Source: JAQBQB01 sp963757185 (GTDB lineage: Bacteria > Gemmatimonadota > Gemmatimonadetes > Gemmatimonadales > Gemmatimonadaceae). From it: a stretch of DNA of 64,000 bases. Below the pieces are notes generated by a model. The model saw only the letters and a list, made by a program, of their open reading frames with translations. It was not told the origin of the DNA and made no database searches. Shown in pieces: positions 1 through 8,633 of the stretch (positions within the stretch are counted from its first letter, which is position 1; each line of letters begins with the position of its first letter). The DNA lies in the NCBI GenBank assembly GCA_963757185.1, contig CAVWQI010000002.1:682001-746000 (forward strand), in the 5' to 3' direction. The position numbers and the translations under genes were made by a program.

Positions 1-47
1 TTGCCGCCATTCTCTGCGTCGCCTTCTCGATAGTTACCGCGGTCAGG

Positions 48-353
48 ATGGTTCGATCCAACCTGCCGAAACGCGGTTGGTGGGCGTTGTTGTCCCTGGT
101 CGGTGGCGGAGGACTCCTCGTCGATTGGACGTCCGGCGAAATAGGATTGCGTCTATTTCTAGTTCAGCTCCTCTCGGTGTCGTTCGCGCGCGCGGGCCCC
201 GCCGCGCCTTGGATTCTCAGCGTATCGGTCCCTTTTGGGGCGATTCTGGCGTGGATCGAATTGCGAAGCTACGCATCGGTCCCTCAGTCGCCCGCCCTGC
301 CGTCGCCGTCCTCTCTCATCCGCCGCCGGCCGTCGTCGCGCGGCGTCCTTTAG
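48..353 (+). CDS. Small putative membrane protein
   Basis: A 101-residue ORF with three hydrophobic stretches at about residues 11-25, 32-46 and 54-70, compatible with a small inner-membrane protein; the C-terminal 30 residues are Pro/Ser/Arg-rich and probably cytoplasmic. It stops 10 bases before the start of the following lipoprotein gene, so the two may be co-transcribed. I recognise no family. High-GC DNA makes chance ORFs common, and the call rests only on the hydrophobicity pattern and the tight spacing to the next gene. Confidence 0.4.
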   Translation: MVRSNLPKRGWWALLSLVGGGGLLVDWTSGEIGLRLFLVQLLSVSFARAGPAAPWILSVSVPFGAILAWIELRSYASVPQSPALPSPSSLIRRRPSSRGVL

Positions 354-363
354 GGAAACCGTG

Positions 364-1777
364 ATGCGTAGACTCCTGGCGCTTTTGGCGTTCGCGGCCG
401 CATGCGGCGGCTCTGATTCGACCACGCCGGCGACTCAGCGAGGGCTGCGGGTCGTCGGCGGCGGCGGATCCGCTGATACGGCAACGGCCATTTTTGGCCA
501 AGCCTTGATCATCGAGGTACGCGACTCGACGCGGGGCACTCGCCCCGCTCGGAACGGTCGTGCGTTTCACCTCGAGCAACGTATCGATCTCGGCGCTCGA
601 CGCGAGCACGTTCACCTCATTCGTCTCTCATGAGACGGATGGCACGGGTCGGGCCGCCGTGCTCGTCCGCCTTGGAGCCGTCGCCGGCATCGGGCACGTG
701 GTGGTCAACGTTCCGGCGATGGCCCTTCTGGACACGGTGAGTTATACCATCCTGCCCGCGTCGGCCTCGCGCGTGACCATCGTGCCAGCGGACACGCTGG
801 TCGACGTCGGTCACACGTTCAAGTTCCGGGGTGGTGTCGTCGATCAATTCGGGAATACTCGCGCCGATCCGGTGGCCTGGACCGTGGAGCAAGGTGCCAC
901 GGTGACGCCCGACGGCTCGTTCACGGCCTCTCAAGTCGCGCGGTATCACGTCACGGCAACGGTCACGATCGGGGGAACTACACGCACGGTCACGCCGACC
1001 GTGAGTGTCGTCCCCAGTATCCGGGTCGCGGCCTGGCGCAACAGCCACATCGTCGTCATGGATCTCGATGGCGGCAACATTCACGATCTCACCACGGTCG
1101 CCGATGGCGGGATCGGCGGCAGCGCGCAATGGATGCCGGATCGCGCCAGCGTGATCTACTCGACGGATGTTTCCGATCGTCAGACTCTGTATGTCGCCGA
1201 CACGAACGGCACCGTGCGCCCGTTCTTCAGCTCCACGCCGCCAAACGTGACGCACCAAGCCGAGCCGCGTGTGACGCCCGACGGTCAATGGGTGGTGTTC
1301 GCCGCCTACGATACCCGCTGCGCCCTCTACTGCCTCTATCGCGCCCGTCCCGACGGCACGGGCGCCGAGCTACTCAGCTCGGCGGTCAACGGATCGAATC
1401 CGGTATTCGCACCGTCTCCAGACGGGTCACGAGTCGCGTTTTCCGTAGGGGCGGGAGTTCGGATATTCGACGTCGGCACGAAGACGATGTCGACGTGGAC
1501 GCTCAACCCCGCGTCGTCGCCCGCGTGGGCGCCGGACGGGTCGAAGATCGCGGTCGTACAAAACGGCTCCCTTGCCCTGATCGACCCCAGCGGATCGGTA
1601 ATTCGGACGTTGCCAACGAGCCCGCGGTCGAGCGACGCGCGCATTGCGTGGCTGTCGGACAGCCGATTCCTGCTCGCGCGATCGGCGAGCGGCACATTCG
1701 ATCTCATCGACACGCAGACTGGCGACGCAATCCCGCTCCCGTTCACGAGCGGGATTGCGGCTATGAGCGTCCGTTAA
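364..1777 (+). CDS. Secreted lipoprotein with Ig-like and WD40-like (PD40) domains, frameshifted
   Basis: The N-terminus from ATG 364 (or GTG 361) is a short basic, hydrophobic leader ending in AFAAACGG, a loose lipobox. About 55 residues on, the frame breaks; the same protein resumes one base out of register with PLGTVVRFTSSN and runs to 1777 through an Ig-like (BIG2-type) segment and then TolB/PD40 beta-propeller blades (motifs such as WMPDRASVIYSTD and PSPDGSRVAFS). Removing one G from the GGGG run at 533-536 joins both parts into about 470 residues. Known relatives are surface or periplasmic binding proteins; the ligand is unknown. The break may be a consensus error or a real inactivation. 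The stop overlaps the stop of the convergent SRPBCC gene by four bases. Confidence 0.7.
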
Positions 1778-2247
1778 GCGGCGAGGAACTTCCGGATGTT
1801 CTCGATCTGACCGTTCCAGCCGTTGCTGTTCATGCTGAACGCCTTCGCGCGGCGTGATTCAGGAATCGCGTCGAAGCCCGACTCGACGATCGAGAGACGC
1901 GTCCCGCCGGCGACCTCCTCGAGCGTGAACGTCACGAGCGTCGTCGGCTCGGCGGCGTAGTCGACGCCCTCTTCGATCGCATACGGGTGCCACCGGAACG
2001 CGAAGCGCCGCTCCGGCTCCATCGTCTCGATCCAGATCGTCATCGTGAAGTGCTCGTACTTGGGGTGCGCGAACTTGCCGCTCACCTCGGCGCCGGCGGC
2101 AAATGGCGACGTGAGCGTTACGCCGAACCATTTGTTGAACTGCGCGACGTCGGTGAGCGCGCGCCAGACGCGGGAGCGCGGTACGTCGTAGGTCACCTGC
2201 TTTTCGATGCGATCGGTGGAGGTCGGGGTCGTCGTGGTGGTCGGCAT
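1774..2247 (-). CDS. SRPBCC (AHSA1-like) domain protein
   Basis: A 157-residue protein of the START/Bet v1 superfamily, closest in pattern to the AHSA1 (activator of Hsp90 ATPase homologue 1-like) group: an early TYDVPRSRVWRALTD segment, a central MEPERRFAFRWHPY strand pair and a long C-terminal helix ending in NGWNGQIENIRKFL. Start ATG 2247 is chosen because it begins 8 bases after the ArsR stop, and the upstream extension reads as Arg/Pro shadow. ArsR-SRPBCC pairs are a recurrent arrangement in soil bacteria, usually with no known substrate; the protein probably binds a hydrophobic ligand. It is co-transcribed with and very likely controlled by the ArsR gene. Confidence 0.85.
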   Translation of the reverse strand: MPTTTTTPTSTDRIEKQVTYDVPRSRVWRALTDVAQFNKWFGVTLTSPFAAGAEVSGKFAHPKYEHFTMTIWIETMEPERRFAFRWHPYAIEEGVDYAAEPTTLVTFTLEEVAGGTRLSIVESGFDAIPESRRAKAFSMNSNGWNGQIENIRKFLAA

Positions 2248-2255
2248 GGCAGTCC

Positions 2256-2606
2256 TCACTCGGGGTCTGAAGGGTTGTTGTCGGGATGGCGGAGCAGTTC
2301 GGCGAGCCGCTCGAGGCGCGTATCCCAGAGGCGTTCGTAGCCGCGGAGCCAATCGTCGGCGCGCTCGAGCGGCCGCGGGTCGATCCGGCAGTAATGGATG
2401 CGTCCGCGTACGGTGCGTTTCACGAGGCCGGCCCGCTCGAGGGTCTGGATGTGCTTCGACGCCGCGGCCAGCGACATCCGATGCGGCGCGGCGAGCTCCC
2501 CAACGGTCTGCTCGCCCTTGGCCAACCGCTCGAGCATGGCACGTCGGGTGTGGTCGCCGAGCGCACGGAAGACGAGATCGAGTCGCAGTTGAGTATGTTC
2601 AACCAT
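2256..2606 (-). CDS. ArsR/SmtB-family transcriptional repressor
   Basis: A 116-residue winged-helix repressor. The ALGDHTRRAMLERLAKGE opening, the recognition helix around SLAAASKHIQTLERAGLV and the wing RTVRGRIHYCRID are typical of ArsR proteins. Only one Cys is present, so it lacks the usual metal-binding CxC of arsenic or cadmium sensors; it fits the non-metal group paired with SRPBCC proteins. ATG 2604-2606 is fixed by the promoter: a near-consensus -10 ends 7 bases upstream, which leaves no room for a leader. The first of two matching inverted repeats covers the start codon itself, implying tight autorepression. Confidence 0.9.
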   Translation of the reverse strand: MVEHTQLRLDLVFRALGDHTRRAMLERLAKGEQTVGELAAPHRMSLAAASKHIQTLERAGLVKRTVRGRIHYCRIDPRPLERADDWLRGYERLWDTRLERLAELLRHPDNNPSDPE

Positions 2607-2615
2607 GTGGTTGAA
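2598..2615 (-). promoter_or_regulatory. ArsR operator 1 (over start codon and -10)
   Basis: TTCAAC-N6-GTTGAA; in fact the arms TTCAACCA and TGGTTGAA are perfect 8-base complements around two bases. It covers the ArsR start codon and the edge of the -10 box. The same TCAAC-N6-GTTGA pattern recurs 39 bases upstream. Confidence 0.7.
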
Positions 2616-2641
2616 TATATGGGCGGGAGTTTGATTGTCAA
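2614..2641 (-). promoter_or_regulatory. Sigma-70-type promoter of arsR-SRPBCC operon
   Basis: On the minus strand, TTGACA (2641-2636) and TATATT (2619-2614) are separated by 16 bases. A transcript starting about 7 bases after the -10 would begin at or next to the ATG at 2606, that is, a leaderless mRNA. Operators flank and overlap both boxes. Confidence 0.7.
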
Positions 2642-2654
2642 CCCTTTTGTTGAA
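2637..2654 (-). promoter_or_regulatory. ArsR operator 2 (over -35)
   Basis: TCAAC-CCTTTT-GTTGA on the plus strand, the same half-sites and 6-base spacer as operator 1, overlapping the -35 TTGACA. Centre-to-centre distance to operator 1 is 39 bases, close to four helical turns. Confidence 0.6.
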
Positions 2655-2743
2655 TGTGCCGGCCGGGTGTTGCGCGGCCTCCTGTCGCGCTTCCTATTTG
2701 CTCGCTTGCAGCCCGGGCCATCCTTCTCTCGGTCGCCGAAACC

Positions 2744-3205
2744 ATGCCAGAGCTCGCCGCAGAGGCGATGATTCCGAACCCACGGCTCGCCGCATTAGCG
2801 CCATTGATCGGCGCATGGACGACCGTGGGCGCTCACCCGATGATGCCCGGCGTCACGCTTCGCGGACGCGCGTCGTTCCAATGGCACCAAGGAGGCGCGT
2901 TCCTGCTCATGCGCACGGAGATCGACGAGCCCGGCATTCCGAGCGGGATCGCGATCATCGGCAGCGATGACGAGATCGAGGTGCTCACCATGCTCTATTT
3001 CGACGAACGCTCGGTCTCTCGGCGGTACGAGATCGCGATGCTGGACAACGGTCTACGGTGGTCGCGCATCGCGCCCGACTTCTCGCAGCGCTACGCCCTC
3101 AGGGTGTCCGCGGACGGCAACTCGATCCACGGCGCTGGAGAGATGTCGAGAGATGGGGCAACGTGGGAGCCCGACTTGGAACTCACCTACACTCGAGCGA
3201 AGTGA
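2744..3205 (+). CDS. Lipocalin/FABP-like beta-barrel protein (DUF1579-like)
   Basis: About 153 residues. PLIGAWTTVGAHPMMPG near the N-terminus, a strand with FQWHQGGAFLLMRTEI, then alternating strands to the end (DGATWEPDLELTYTRAK) resemble small heme- or fatty-acid-binding barrels and DUF1579 proteins, in which a GxW motif opens the barrel. ATG 2744 is preferred; ATG 2768 would also keep the whole fold. No signal peptide is seen from either start, so it is probably cytoplasmic. The function of this family is not established. It is divergent from the ArsR operon and may share its regulatory region. Confidence 0.7.
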   Translation: MPELAAEAMIPNPRLAALAPLIGAWTTVGAHPMMPGVTLRGRASFQWHQGGAFLLMRTEIDEPGIPSGIAIIGSDDEIEVLTMLYFDERSVSRRYEIAMLDNGLRWSRIAPDFSQRYALRVSADGNSIHGAGEMSRDGATWEPDLELTYTRAK

Positions 3206-3236
3206 CAGCTCGGGATCCGCTAGGCGGAACCCTCCG

Positions 3237-3542
3237 ATGCCTGACGACGTAACCAACGCTCTCCACGAGATCGCTCAACTGCTCCGTCAACGCGTGGACC
3301 AAGCCGCCGACATGGCAAAGCGGTCGGAGGAGCGCTTCGCCGGTATTCGCCGGCGCGAGCTCACCGTTCCGGATTTCGCCGCAATCGAATCCAAGCACGA
3401 GGCGGAGGCGGCGGCCCAGCGCGAAGAATCGACGCAGCGAAGGGCCGAGGACGTCGCATTTCGCGAGCGCCTGCTCAAGGCGATCGAGGACCAGAACACC
3501 CTGCTCCGCGCAATCATCGATCGCGTCGCGCCGCCTGCGTGA
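3237..3542 (+). CDS. Small coiled-coil protein
   Basis: A 101-residue, strongly charged protein with heptad-like helices: LHEIAQLLRQRVDQAADMAKRSEERF, then AAIESKHEAEAAAQRE-type Glu/Arg/Ala repeats, ending in a short hydrophobic LLRAIIDRVAPPA. No membrane segment, Cys or catalytic motif is visible. Small predicted coiled coils like this are usually scaffold or oligomerisation modules. It lies 31 bases after the lipocalin-like gene on the same strand. Function unknown. Confidence 0.6.
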   Translation: MPDDVTNALHEIAQLLRQRVDQAADMAKRSEERFAGIRRRELTVPDFAAIESKHEAEAAAQREESTQRRAEDVAFRERLLKAIEDQNTLLRAIIDRVAPPA

Positions 3543-3567
3543 AGGTTCCTTTCACTTCGAAAAACCG

Positions 3568-4221
3568 ATGACCATTCCAATGCAGGGCACAATCGTTCGG
3601 CGCTCGTTCCTCAGCCGTCTTGCCGCGGTGGGCAGCGCTATCGCCGGCGTCGCCGCGCTGCCGTCGACGTCGGCCGCGCAATCTTCCCCGCCCCGTGGAC
3701 CGACGCATCCGGCCGACGCGTGGCTCGACGATCTCACCGGCCAGCACAAGAACATCTACGATTGCACCACGGTCGAGAACGGGCCGACGGGGTGGACGTT
3801 CGCGCGCAACTTTCTCACCGCGAACACCGGTCCGATCTACCAACTCAAGGATGCGGACATCAACGCCATCGTCTCCGTCCGCCATCTCGCGACCGCATTT
3901 GGCTTCAACGACGCAATGTGGGCCAAGTACAAGCTCGGCGAATCGCAGAAGGTGAACGAGGGCGGCGTGCCCGCGGTGAGGAATCCCCACGCGAACACGG
4001 CCGTCGATCTCGCCAAGCGCGGCGTGATCGTCACGGTCTGCGGCTTGGCGACGGGACGCATCGCGCGCACAGTCGCGGGCGAGGCCGGCCTCAACGCCGC
4101 CGACGTGGAGGCAGACCTTCGAGCGAATCTCGTGACGCCAACCGCGCGCGTCGTCGCGGCGGGCGTGATCGTCACCAATCGCGCGCAGGAGAAGGGTTTT
4201 ACCTACACCTACGTCGGTTAG
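3568..4221 (+). CDS. Tat-exported DsrE-like protein
   Basis: A 217-residue protein starting with a twin-arginine signal (RRSFLSRLAAVGSAIAG, residues 11-27, cleavage near SAAQ). The mature part, with QHKNIYDCTTVENG, LKDADINAIVSVRHLATAFG and IVTVCGLATGRIART, fits the DsrE/DsrF-like fold found in soluble sulfur-transfer proteins and in many uncharacterised exported homologues. A Cys in VTVCGLATG sits where some DsrE proteins carry their reactive Cys, but the partner DsrFH subunits are absent, so a role in sulfur oxidation is not supported by context. Export folded through Tat suggests a bound cofactor or ligand. Confidence 0.7.
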   Translation: MTIPMQGTIVRRSFLSRLAAVGSAIAGVAALPSTSAAQSSPPRGPTHPADAWLDDLTGQHKNIYDCTTVENGPTGWTFARNFLTANTGPIYQLKDADINAIVSVRHLATAFGFNDAMWAKYKLGESQKVNEGGVPAVRNPHANTAVDLAKRGVIVTVCGLATGRIARTVAGEAGLNAADVEADLRANLVTPTARVVAAGVIVTNRAQEKGFTYTYVG

Positions 4222-4232
4222 CCGCGGGCTTT

Positions 4233-4994
4233 CTATTTCAGCTGGAACGCAAACCGCCAGCCGAACGCGGTGTCGTAGAGCGCGCTGGCCGGCATCGTCA
4301 TTACGCCGAGCTCCGAGAATAGCGTGGTTCCCGTCGCGCGCACGGTCGCCGGCGCCTGAGAACGATGCATCCATTCCGGCCCGGTGAACTCCGATGCTCG
4401 AGTCGGATCGGTACCGGAAAGCCGGCTGTCGAGCGATCGTACCGTCGAGCTGTCGGACGGTGTGGCCGACCCATCGATTCGCCCGGCCTTCGTCGCGACG
4501 GTGAAAGTCACGCGACGCGGTGATGCGACGGAATCGACGTCGAGCGTGACCGACGCGGAACGAACGGAGAAGGCGTGAGAGCGGAACAGCTCGAGGACCG
4601 GCGCGCCCGAATCGCCGAATACCAGCGGCACGACAGGCGCGCGCGCGCCGCCGGGGGCGTCGGCGCGCGACTCGACAGCGAGGATGACCGCGGCGATTGC
4701 CGCGGTTCCGATGCGCCGATTCCCAATGGCGCTCGTCGGACACTTTGTGATGAACAGCGACGCGGCTGCCGTCCCGTCTTTCGACGGAACGACTCGCCAC
4801 CGTGGACCGACGAGCGCCTGCATCTTCGCCGCGTCGGCATTGATCGAAACGGTGATGCCGACGCATGGAGCGGTCGAGTCAGTGGCCCAGACGACCGCCG
4901 GCATCTGTGCGGCACCGATCGAGGGCGCCACGATCGAGATGGCGACGGCCAAGAGCGCTCGACGCATGACGGGACGACGATGCGGGTGTCTCAT
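4233..4994 (-). CDS. Secreted protein of unknown function
   Basis: A 253-residue protein with an N-terminal signal peptide (MRRALLAVAISIVAPSIGAAQ following a basic RHPHRRP stretch). ATG 4994 or 4967 are both possible; 4994 is preferred because the basic segment suits an n-region. The mature part is Ser/Thr-rich with alternating beta pattern and two Cys, one near the mature N-terminus and one in ITKCPTS, which could form a disulphide. No family recognised. It converges on the Tat-DsrE gene with an 11-base gap that contains a small hairpin followed by a T-rich stretch. Confidence 0.65.
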   Translation of the reverse strand: MRHPHRRPVMRRALLAVAISIVAPSIGAAQMPAVVWATDSTAPCVGITVSINADAAKMQALVGPRWRVVPSKDGTAAASLFITKCPTSAIGNRRIGTAAIAAVILAVESRADAPGGARAPVVPLVFGDSGAPVLELFRSHAFSVRSASVTLDVDSVASPRRVTFTVATKAGRIDGSATPSDSSTVRSLDSRLSGTDPTRASEFTGPEWMHRSQAPATVRATGTTLFSELGVMTMPASALYDTAFGWRFAFQLK

Positions 4995-5065
4995 GTCCGT
5001 CAATGATGCGCCCTCCTGATCGGGAATCAAGCATACGCTATTTTCCGCTTGCCCTGAGCGCCGAG

Positions 5066-5317
5066 TCAGGCGGCGGTCGCGACGACGAAGACGCCTGCGC
5101 CGTGACGGATCTCGATCACGTGTTGCATTTCGAGGCGCATCAACGCCTCCCGCACCGTCGCCGGCGCGACGCGAAATGCGCGCGCCATCTCGTTGATCGG
5201 CGGCAGTCGATCGCCGGTACGAAGTCGGCCGGCCGCGATCGACGCGAGAATTCGCTCGGCCAACTCTTCCGAAAGGCGCTGGCGCCGCACCGGGATGAAG
5301 GCGACGTCGTCGCTCAT
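5066..5317 (-). CDS. GntR-type winged-helix protein, DNA-binding domain only
   Basis: An 83-residue protein that is just the GntR helix-turn-helix: LSEELAERILASIAAGRLRTGDRLPP, then the recognition region FRVAPATVREALMRLEMQHVIEIRHGAGVFV. The effector-binding C-terminal domain found in GntR family members (usually 200 residues or more) is absent; even short YtrA-type members are longer. It begins 10 bases after the stop of the ADOP permease and is likely its operon partner, as YtrA-like GntR proteins often sit beside ABC transporters. It may be a real minimal regulator or a truncated one. Confidence 0.8.
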   Translation of the reverse strand: MSDDVAFIPVRRQRLSEELAERILASIAAGRLRTGDRLPPINEMARAFRVAPATVREALMRLEMQHVIEIRHGAGVFVVATAA

Positions 5318-5327
5318 GAATCCTTTC

Positions 5328-8027
5328 TCATCCGCCGCGAAGCGCCTCGATCGCCGGAATCCCGGCTGCGCGCCGCGCTGGAACCCAGCTCGCGACCAAC
5401 ACCGCCAGCGTCAACAGAACGACGATGCCGGCGAGCGTGATGGGGTCCGTCGGCTCGACACCGTAGAGCCGAGCGCGGATCAAGCGCATCGCGAGGAACG
5501 CACCGACCAATCCGAACGCTCCGCCGGCCGCGGCGAGCAGCATCCCCCGCCCGACGACCAGGCGGGTCAGGTCGCCCCGCGTCGCTCCCAGCGCGGCGCG
5601 GACGCCCATCTCGCGCGTGCGCTGCGCGACCGAATACGAGATCGTGCCAAATGTGCCGATCGTCGCCAACACGAGCGCGAGCACGGCGAACAGCGACAAT
5701 AGTTGCGCGAGGAATCGCGCGTCGGCGAGCGAGCCGCCGATCCGTGTCTCGAGCGTCGCGACGTCGTAGACGGGAAATCCGGGCGCCACCTCGCGCAACC
5801 CGCGACGCGCCATTTCCGCCACGCCCGCTGGGTCGCTGCTCGTGCGCAGGGTCAGCATCATCCGATAACTCATCGGAAACTGATAGTACGAGATGTAGAT
5901 GTCCGGCCGCGGCGACATCTGAATGCCGGAGTAGCGAACATCGCCGACGACGCCGACGACGCGCGCCGTGTCGGTGCCAAGAACCAGGCGTTTGCCGATC
6001 GCATCGACGGCCGGCCAAAACTCGTGAGCCGCGGTCTGGCTCACGACCACGATGAGGGGCGAGCCCTTTCGATCCGCCGCCTCGACCGAGCGCCCGCGCA
6101 ACACTGGAACGCGAAGCACCTCGTTCCAGTCGGGCGTGACCCAGTGCACTCCCGCTTCCGTGGTTTGCGTCCCCACCTCGCGATCGAGAACCCCGACGTC
6201 GCCACCGGAGCATCCACCGGACTGCGGCGCGCAGTCCGCGATCGCGGCGTGCGTCACGCCGGGTATGGAACGCAGGCGATCGAGGGCAACGTCGTAGAAA
6301 CGCGCGATCGAGTCTCGCGACCACGCCGGCGCGCGATTGACGCGCATGGTGAGCACGCCGTGTGGCTCGAACCCTGGATGCACCGCGGTGAGGTTGACCA
6401 GGCTACGGACCAATACGCCCGAGCCCGCAAGGAGGACGACGGCAAGCGCAATCTCGAATCCGGTGAGCGCGTCGCGCATCGACACGCGCCGCGACATCGT
6501 CGATCGCGCACCCGTCTCAGTCTTGAGAGCTTCAGTCAACTCGGGACGCGTCGATTGCATCGCGGGGGCGAGCCCGAACAGGATGCCCGTCGCGATCGCG
6601 ATCGCGCCCGCGAATGCGAACGCCGCGGTGTTCAGCTGGATCGGGTCGACGAACACCGTGCCGATGCCGCTCGCGCTCTGCCCTCCCCACAACGCGGGAC
6701 GTGCGGCGGAGATCACGTTGACCCCAACGCGCGCCACCACGAGACTGGCGACGCCGCCCGCCAACGCGAGCAGCACGCTTTCCACGAGCAGTTGGCGTAC
6801 GATGCGGGCGCGCGATGCGCCGATCGCGAGCCTCACGGCGATCTCGCGACGCCGGCCAGCGGCGCGGACGAGAAACAGGTTCGCCACATTGGCGCACGCG
6901 ACGAGCAGCACCAGTCCCACGGCGCCGAACAAGAGGAAGAGAGTGCGGCGGTCGCTGTCGTCGACGCGCGTCGCGTCGAGCGTGTGCGCGGCAACCCCCC
7001 AGTGGCGCGCGCGCGGCCCGTGCTCCGGGAAGCGCGCGTCGATGCGCGGGCCGATCTCTCGCGAGATCGCCGAGGCGCGTTCCGCGGTCACCCCCGGCGC
7101 CAGGCGACCAATCAAGAAAAACGTATGTCGGCCGGCGTCGAGAAACTTCGCTGGCTCCCATGCCGTCGGTCCAGCGAGGAATGGGATCCAGAATCGCGCT
7201 TGTCCGCTCACGCCGGCAAAATGCGGCGGCGCGACGCCGATGATCGTGAATACGGTGCCGTCGACGCTGAGCGGCTTGCCGACCACGGAAGGATCGGCGT
7301 TGAAAGTCGAGTGCCAAAACTCGTCGGAAATCACGGCCACCGGCGAACCGCCGAGGCGGCCCTCGGTCGGCGACATCGCGCGGCCGAGCGCCGGCACGAC
7401 GCCAAGTGTCGGGAAGTAGCGCGAGTCGATGAACTCGCCGAAGATCCGCAGCGCGTCGTCGCCGACACGCACCGTGTACTGGATGCCGAACCAGGCGGTG
7501 AGGTCGCTGAAGACGTTTTGACTTTCACGGAACGCCTCGATCTTGGGATACGACCAGACGAGGTCGTCCCGCGCGCGGCTGCCGGCGGTCGCCGGCACGG
7601 TGAGCGAAAGGCTCACGAGCCGGTCGGGCGCGCGAAACGGAAGCGGCGCGAGAAGGAGCGTGTCGACGGCGCTGAAGATGGCCGTGTTCGCGCCGATTCC
7701 GATGGCGAGCGTTGCCACGGTGACGGCCGTGAACAATGGGGCGCGCGCGAAGGTCCTAAGGGCGAAGGACGCGTCCTGCGCGAGCGTGTCGATCAGGTCG
7801 AGACCGGAGATGTGGCGGGCTTCTTCGCGATAGTGAGTCGCGTTGCCAAACCGCCGGCGCGCCTCGTCGCGCGCGGCCCGCGCCGACAGCGCCCCGCGCG
7901 CGGCATGCTCACGCTCGCGCGCCTCGGCACCGACGAAAAATTCCATTTCTTCGGCCAGTTCCCGTTCGTGCCGCCGCGATCGTGTGAGGACGCGCAGCCG
8001 GTACCGGATCGAATCGACGAGCGACAT
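5328..8027 (-). CDS. ADOP-family duplicated ABC permease (MacB/FtsX type)
   Basis: An 899-residue permease. Residues 1-90 form the charged prefix typical of ADOP proteins (RRHERELAEEMEFFV and RRRFGNATHYREEARH). The first MacB-type periplasmic core follows TVATLAIGIGANTAIFSAVDTL, then an FtsX domain around LLVACANVANLFLVRAAGRRREIAVRLAIGASR; a second copy has FAVLALVLATIGTFGTISYSVAQRTREMGVRAALGATRGDL near the C-terminus. Start ATG 8027 is chosen for the canonical MSLVDSIRYRLR opening. Such acidobacterial-type orphan permeases carry no ATPase of their own; their cargo is unknown. It follows the PadR gene by 20 bases, the usual PadR-ADOP pair. Confidence 0.92.
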   Translation of the reverse strand: MSLVDSIRYRLRVLTRSRRHERELAEEMEFFVGAEAREREHAARGALSARAARDEARRRFGNATHYREEARHISGLDLIDTLAQDASFALRTFARAPLFTAVTVATLAIGIGANTAIFSAVDTLLLAPLPFRAPDRLVSLSLTVPATAGSRARDDLVWSYPKIEAFRESQNVFSDLTAWFGIQYTVRVGDDALRIFGEFIDSRYFPTLGVVPALGRAMSPTEGRLGGSPVAVISDEFWHSTFNADPSVVGKPLSVDGTVFTIIGVAPPHFAGVSGQARFWIPFLAGPTAWEPAKFLDAGRHTFFLIGRLAPGVTAERASAISREIGPRIDARFPEHGPRARHWGVAAHTLDATRVDDSDRRTLFLLFGAVGLVLLVACANVANLFLVRAAGRRREIAVRLAIGASRARIVRQLLVESVLLALAGGVASLVVARVGVNVISAARPALWGGQSASGIGTVFVDPIQLNTAAFAFAGAIAIATGILFGLAPAMQSTRPELTEALKTETGARSTMSRRVSMRDALTGFEIALAVVLLAGSGVLVRSLVNLTAVHPGFEPHGVLTMRVNRAPAWSRDSIARFYDVALDRLRSIPGVTHAAIADCAPQSGGCSGGDVGVLDREVGTQTTEAGVHWVTPDWNEVLRVPVLRGRSVEAADRKGSPLIVVVSQTAAHEFWPAVDAIGKRLVLGTDTARVVGVVGDVRYSGIQMSPRPDIYISYYQFPMSYRMMLTLRTSSDPAGVAEMARRGLREVAPGFPVYDVATLETRIGGSLADARFLAQLLSLFAVLALVLATIGTFGTISYSVAQRTREMGVRAALGATRGDLTRLVVGRGMLLAAAGGAFGLVGAFLAMRLIRARLYGVEPTDPITLAGIVVLLTLAVLVASWVPARRAAGIPAIEALRGG

Positions 8028-8047
8028 ATGTCGTGTCTCCCGGTATC

Positions 8048-8392
8048 TCAGACGCGCCGCAGCACGCGGTTGATGGCCACGAGCATCGCGTCGAAGCTGT
8101 TGATCTCGTTGCCAAGTTGGCGGCGGCCGGCAGCCGTGAGCGTGTAGTAGCGCGCGCGGCGGCCGGTCGGTGACTCTCCCCACCGCGAAGTGATCCATCC
8201 TTTTTTCTGGAGGCGCTCGAGCGCGGGATAGAGCGAGCCCTGCTCGACGCGCAGCGCGTCCTCCGACAGCGCCTCGATCTGTTGCGCGATGCCATAGCCG
8301 TGGAGCGGCCGCACGCTCAGGGTCTGGAGGACGAGCATGTCGAGCGTGCCCTTGAGGAGCTCGTTCTTCTTCTGCGGATCCAGACCGGGCAT
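8048..8392 (-). CDS. PadR-family transcriptional regulator
   Basis: A 114-residue PadR protein: LLKGTLDMLVLQTLSVRPLHGYGIAQQI, then EQGSLYPALERLQKKGWI in the recognition region and GRRARYYTLTAAGRRQL in the wing, followed by a dimerisation helix. This short one-domain form is the standard partner of ADOP permeases in Acidobacteria and Gemmatimonadota. It is the first gene of an operon reading into the permease and the GntR-like gene, and probably autorepresses. No strong Shine-Dalgarno is visible before ATG 8392. Confidence 0.92.
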   Translation of the reverse strand: MPGLDPQKKNELLKGTLDMLVLQTLSVRPLHGYGIAQQIEALSEDALRVEQGSLYPALERLQKKGWITSRWGESPTGRRARYYTLTAAGRRQLGNEINSFDAMLVAINRVLRRV

Positions 8393-8414
8393 GGAGGGAG
8401 GTCGCGGTGATATG

Positions 8415-8425
8415 TAGAACTTCTA
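8415..8425 (-). promoter_or_regulatory. Candidate PadR operator
   Basis: TAGAACTTCTA is a perfect palindrome around one base, 22 bases upstream of the PadR start, and lies beside a near repeat of GATATGTAG / GATAAGTAG with a 23-base offset. It is the only AT-rich stretch in the intergenic region. Assignment to PadR is inference. Confidence 0.35.
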
Positions 8426-8633
8426 TTGGTCGATAAGTAGGAGTCCGACAGGTCGGCTGTCAAGCGCCGTGCGACGAATCGGCGGCGGCGCGCTGCCGAA
8501 TGGCCCGGCTCGTCGATTGGTTGCGCGCGGCCGGCATTCGGCCGTTGACCGGCCCTGGCGGCCCTTCCTACTCTACGGTCGAGGGGCCACGCCTTAGACG
8601 CAGCACAATCGCCATCGAAATTCGAGAGCGGAC

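Noticed and set aside
5703..8147. 814-residue plus-strand ORF
   Set aside because: It is antisense to the ADOP permease; composition is Arg/His/Asp-rich as expected for a GC-rich shadow and there are no protein motifs.
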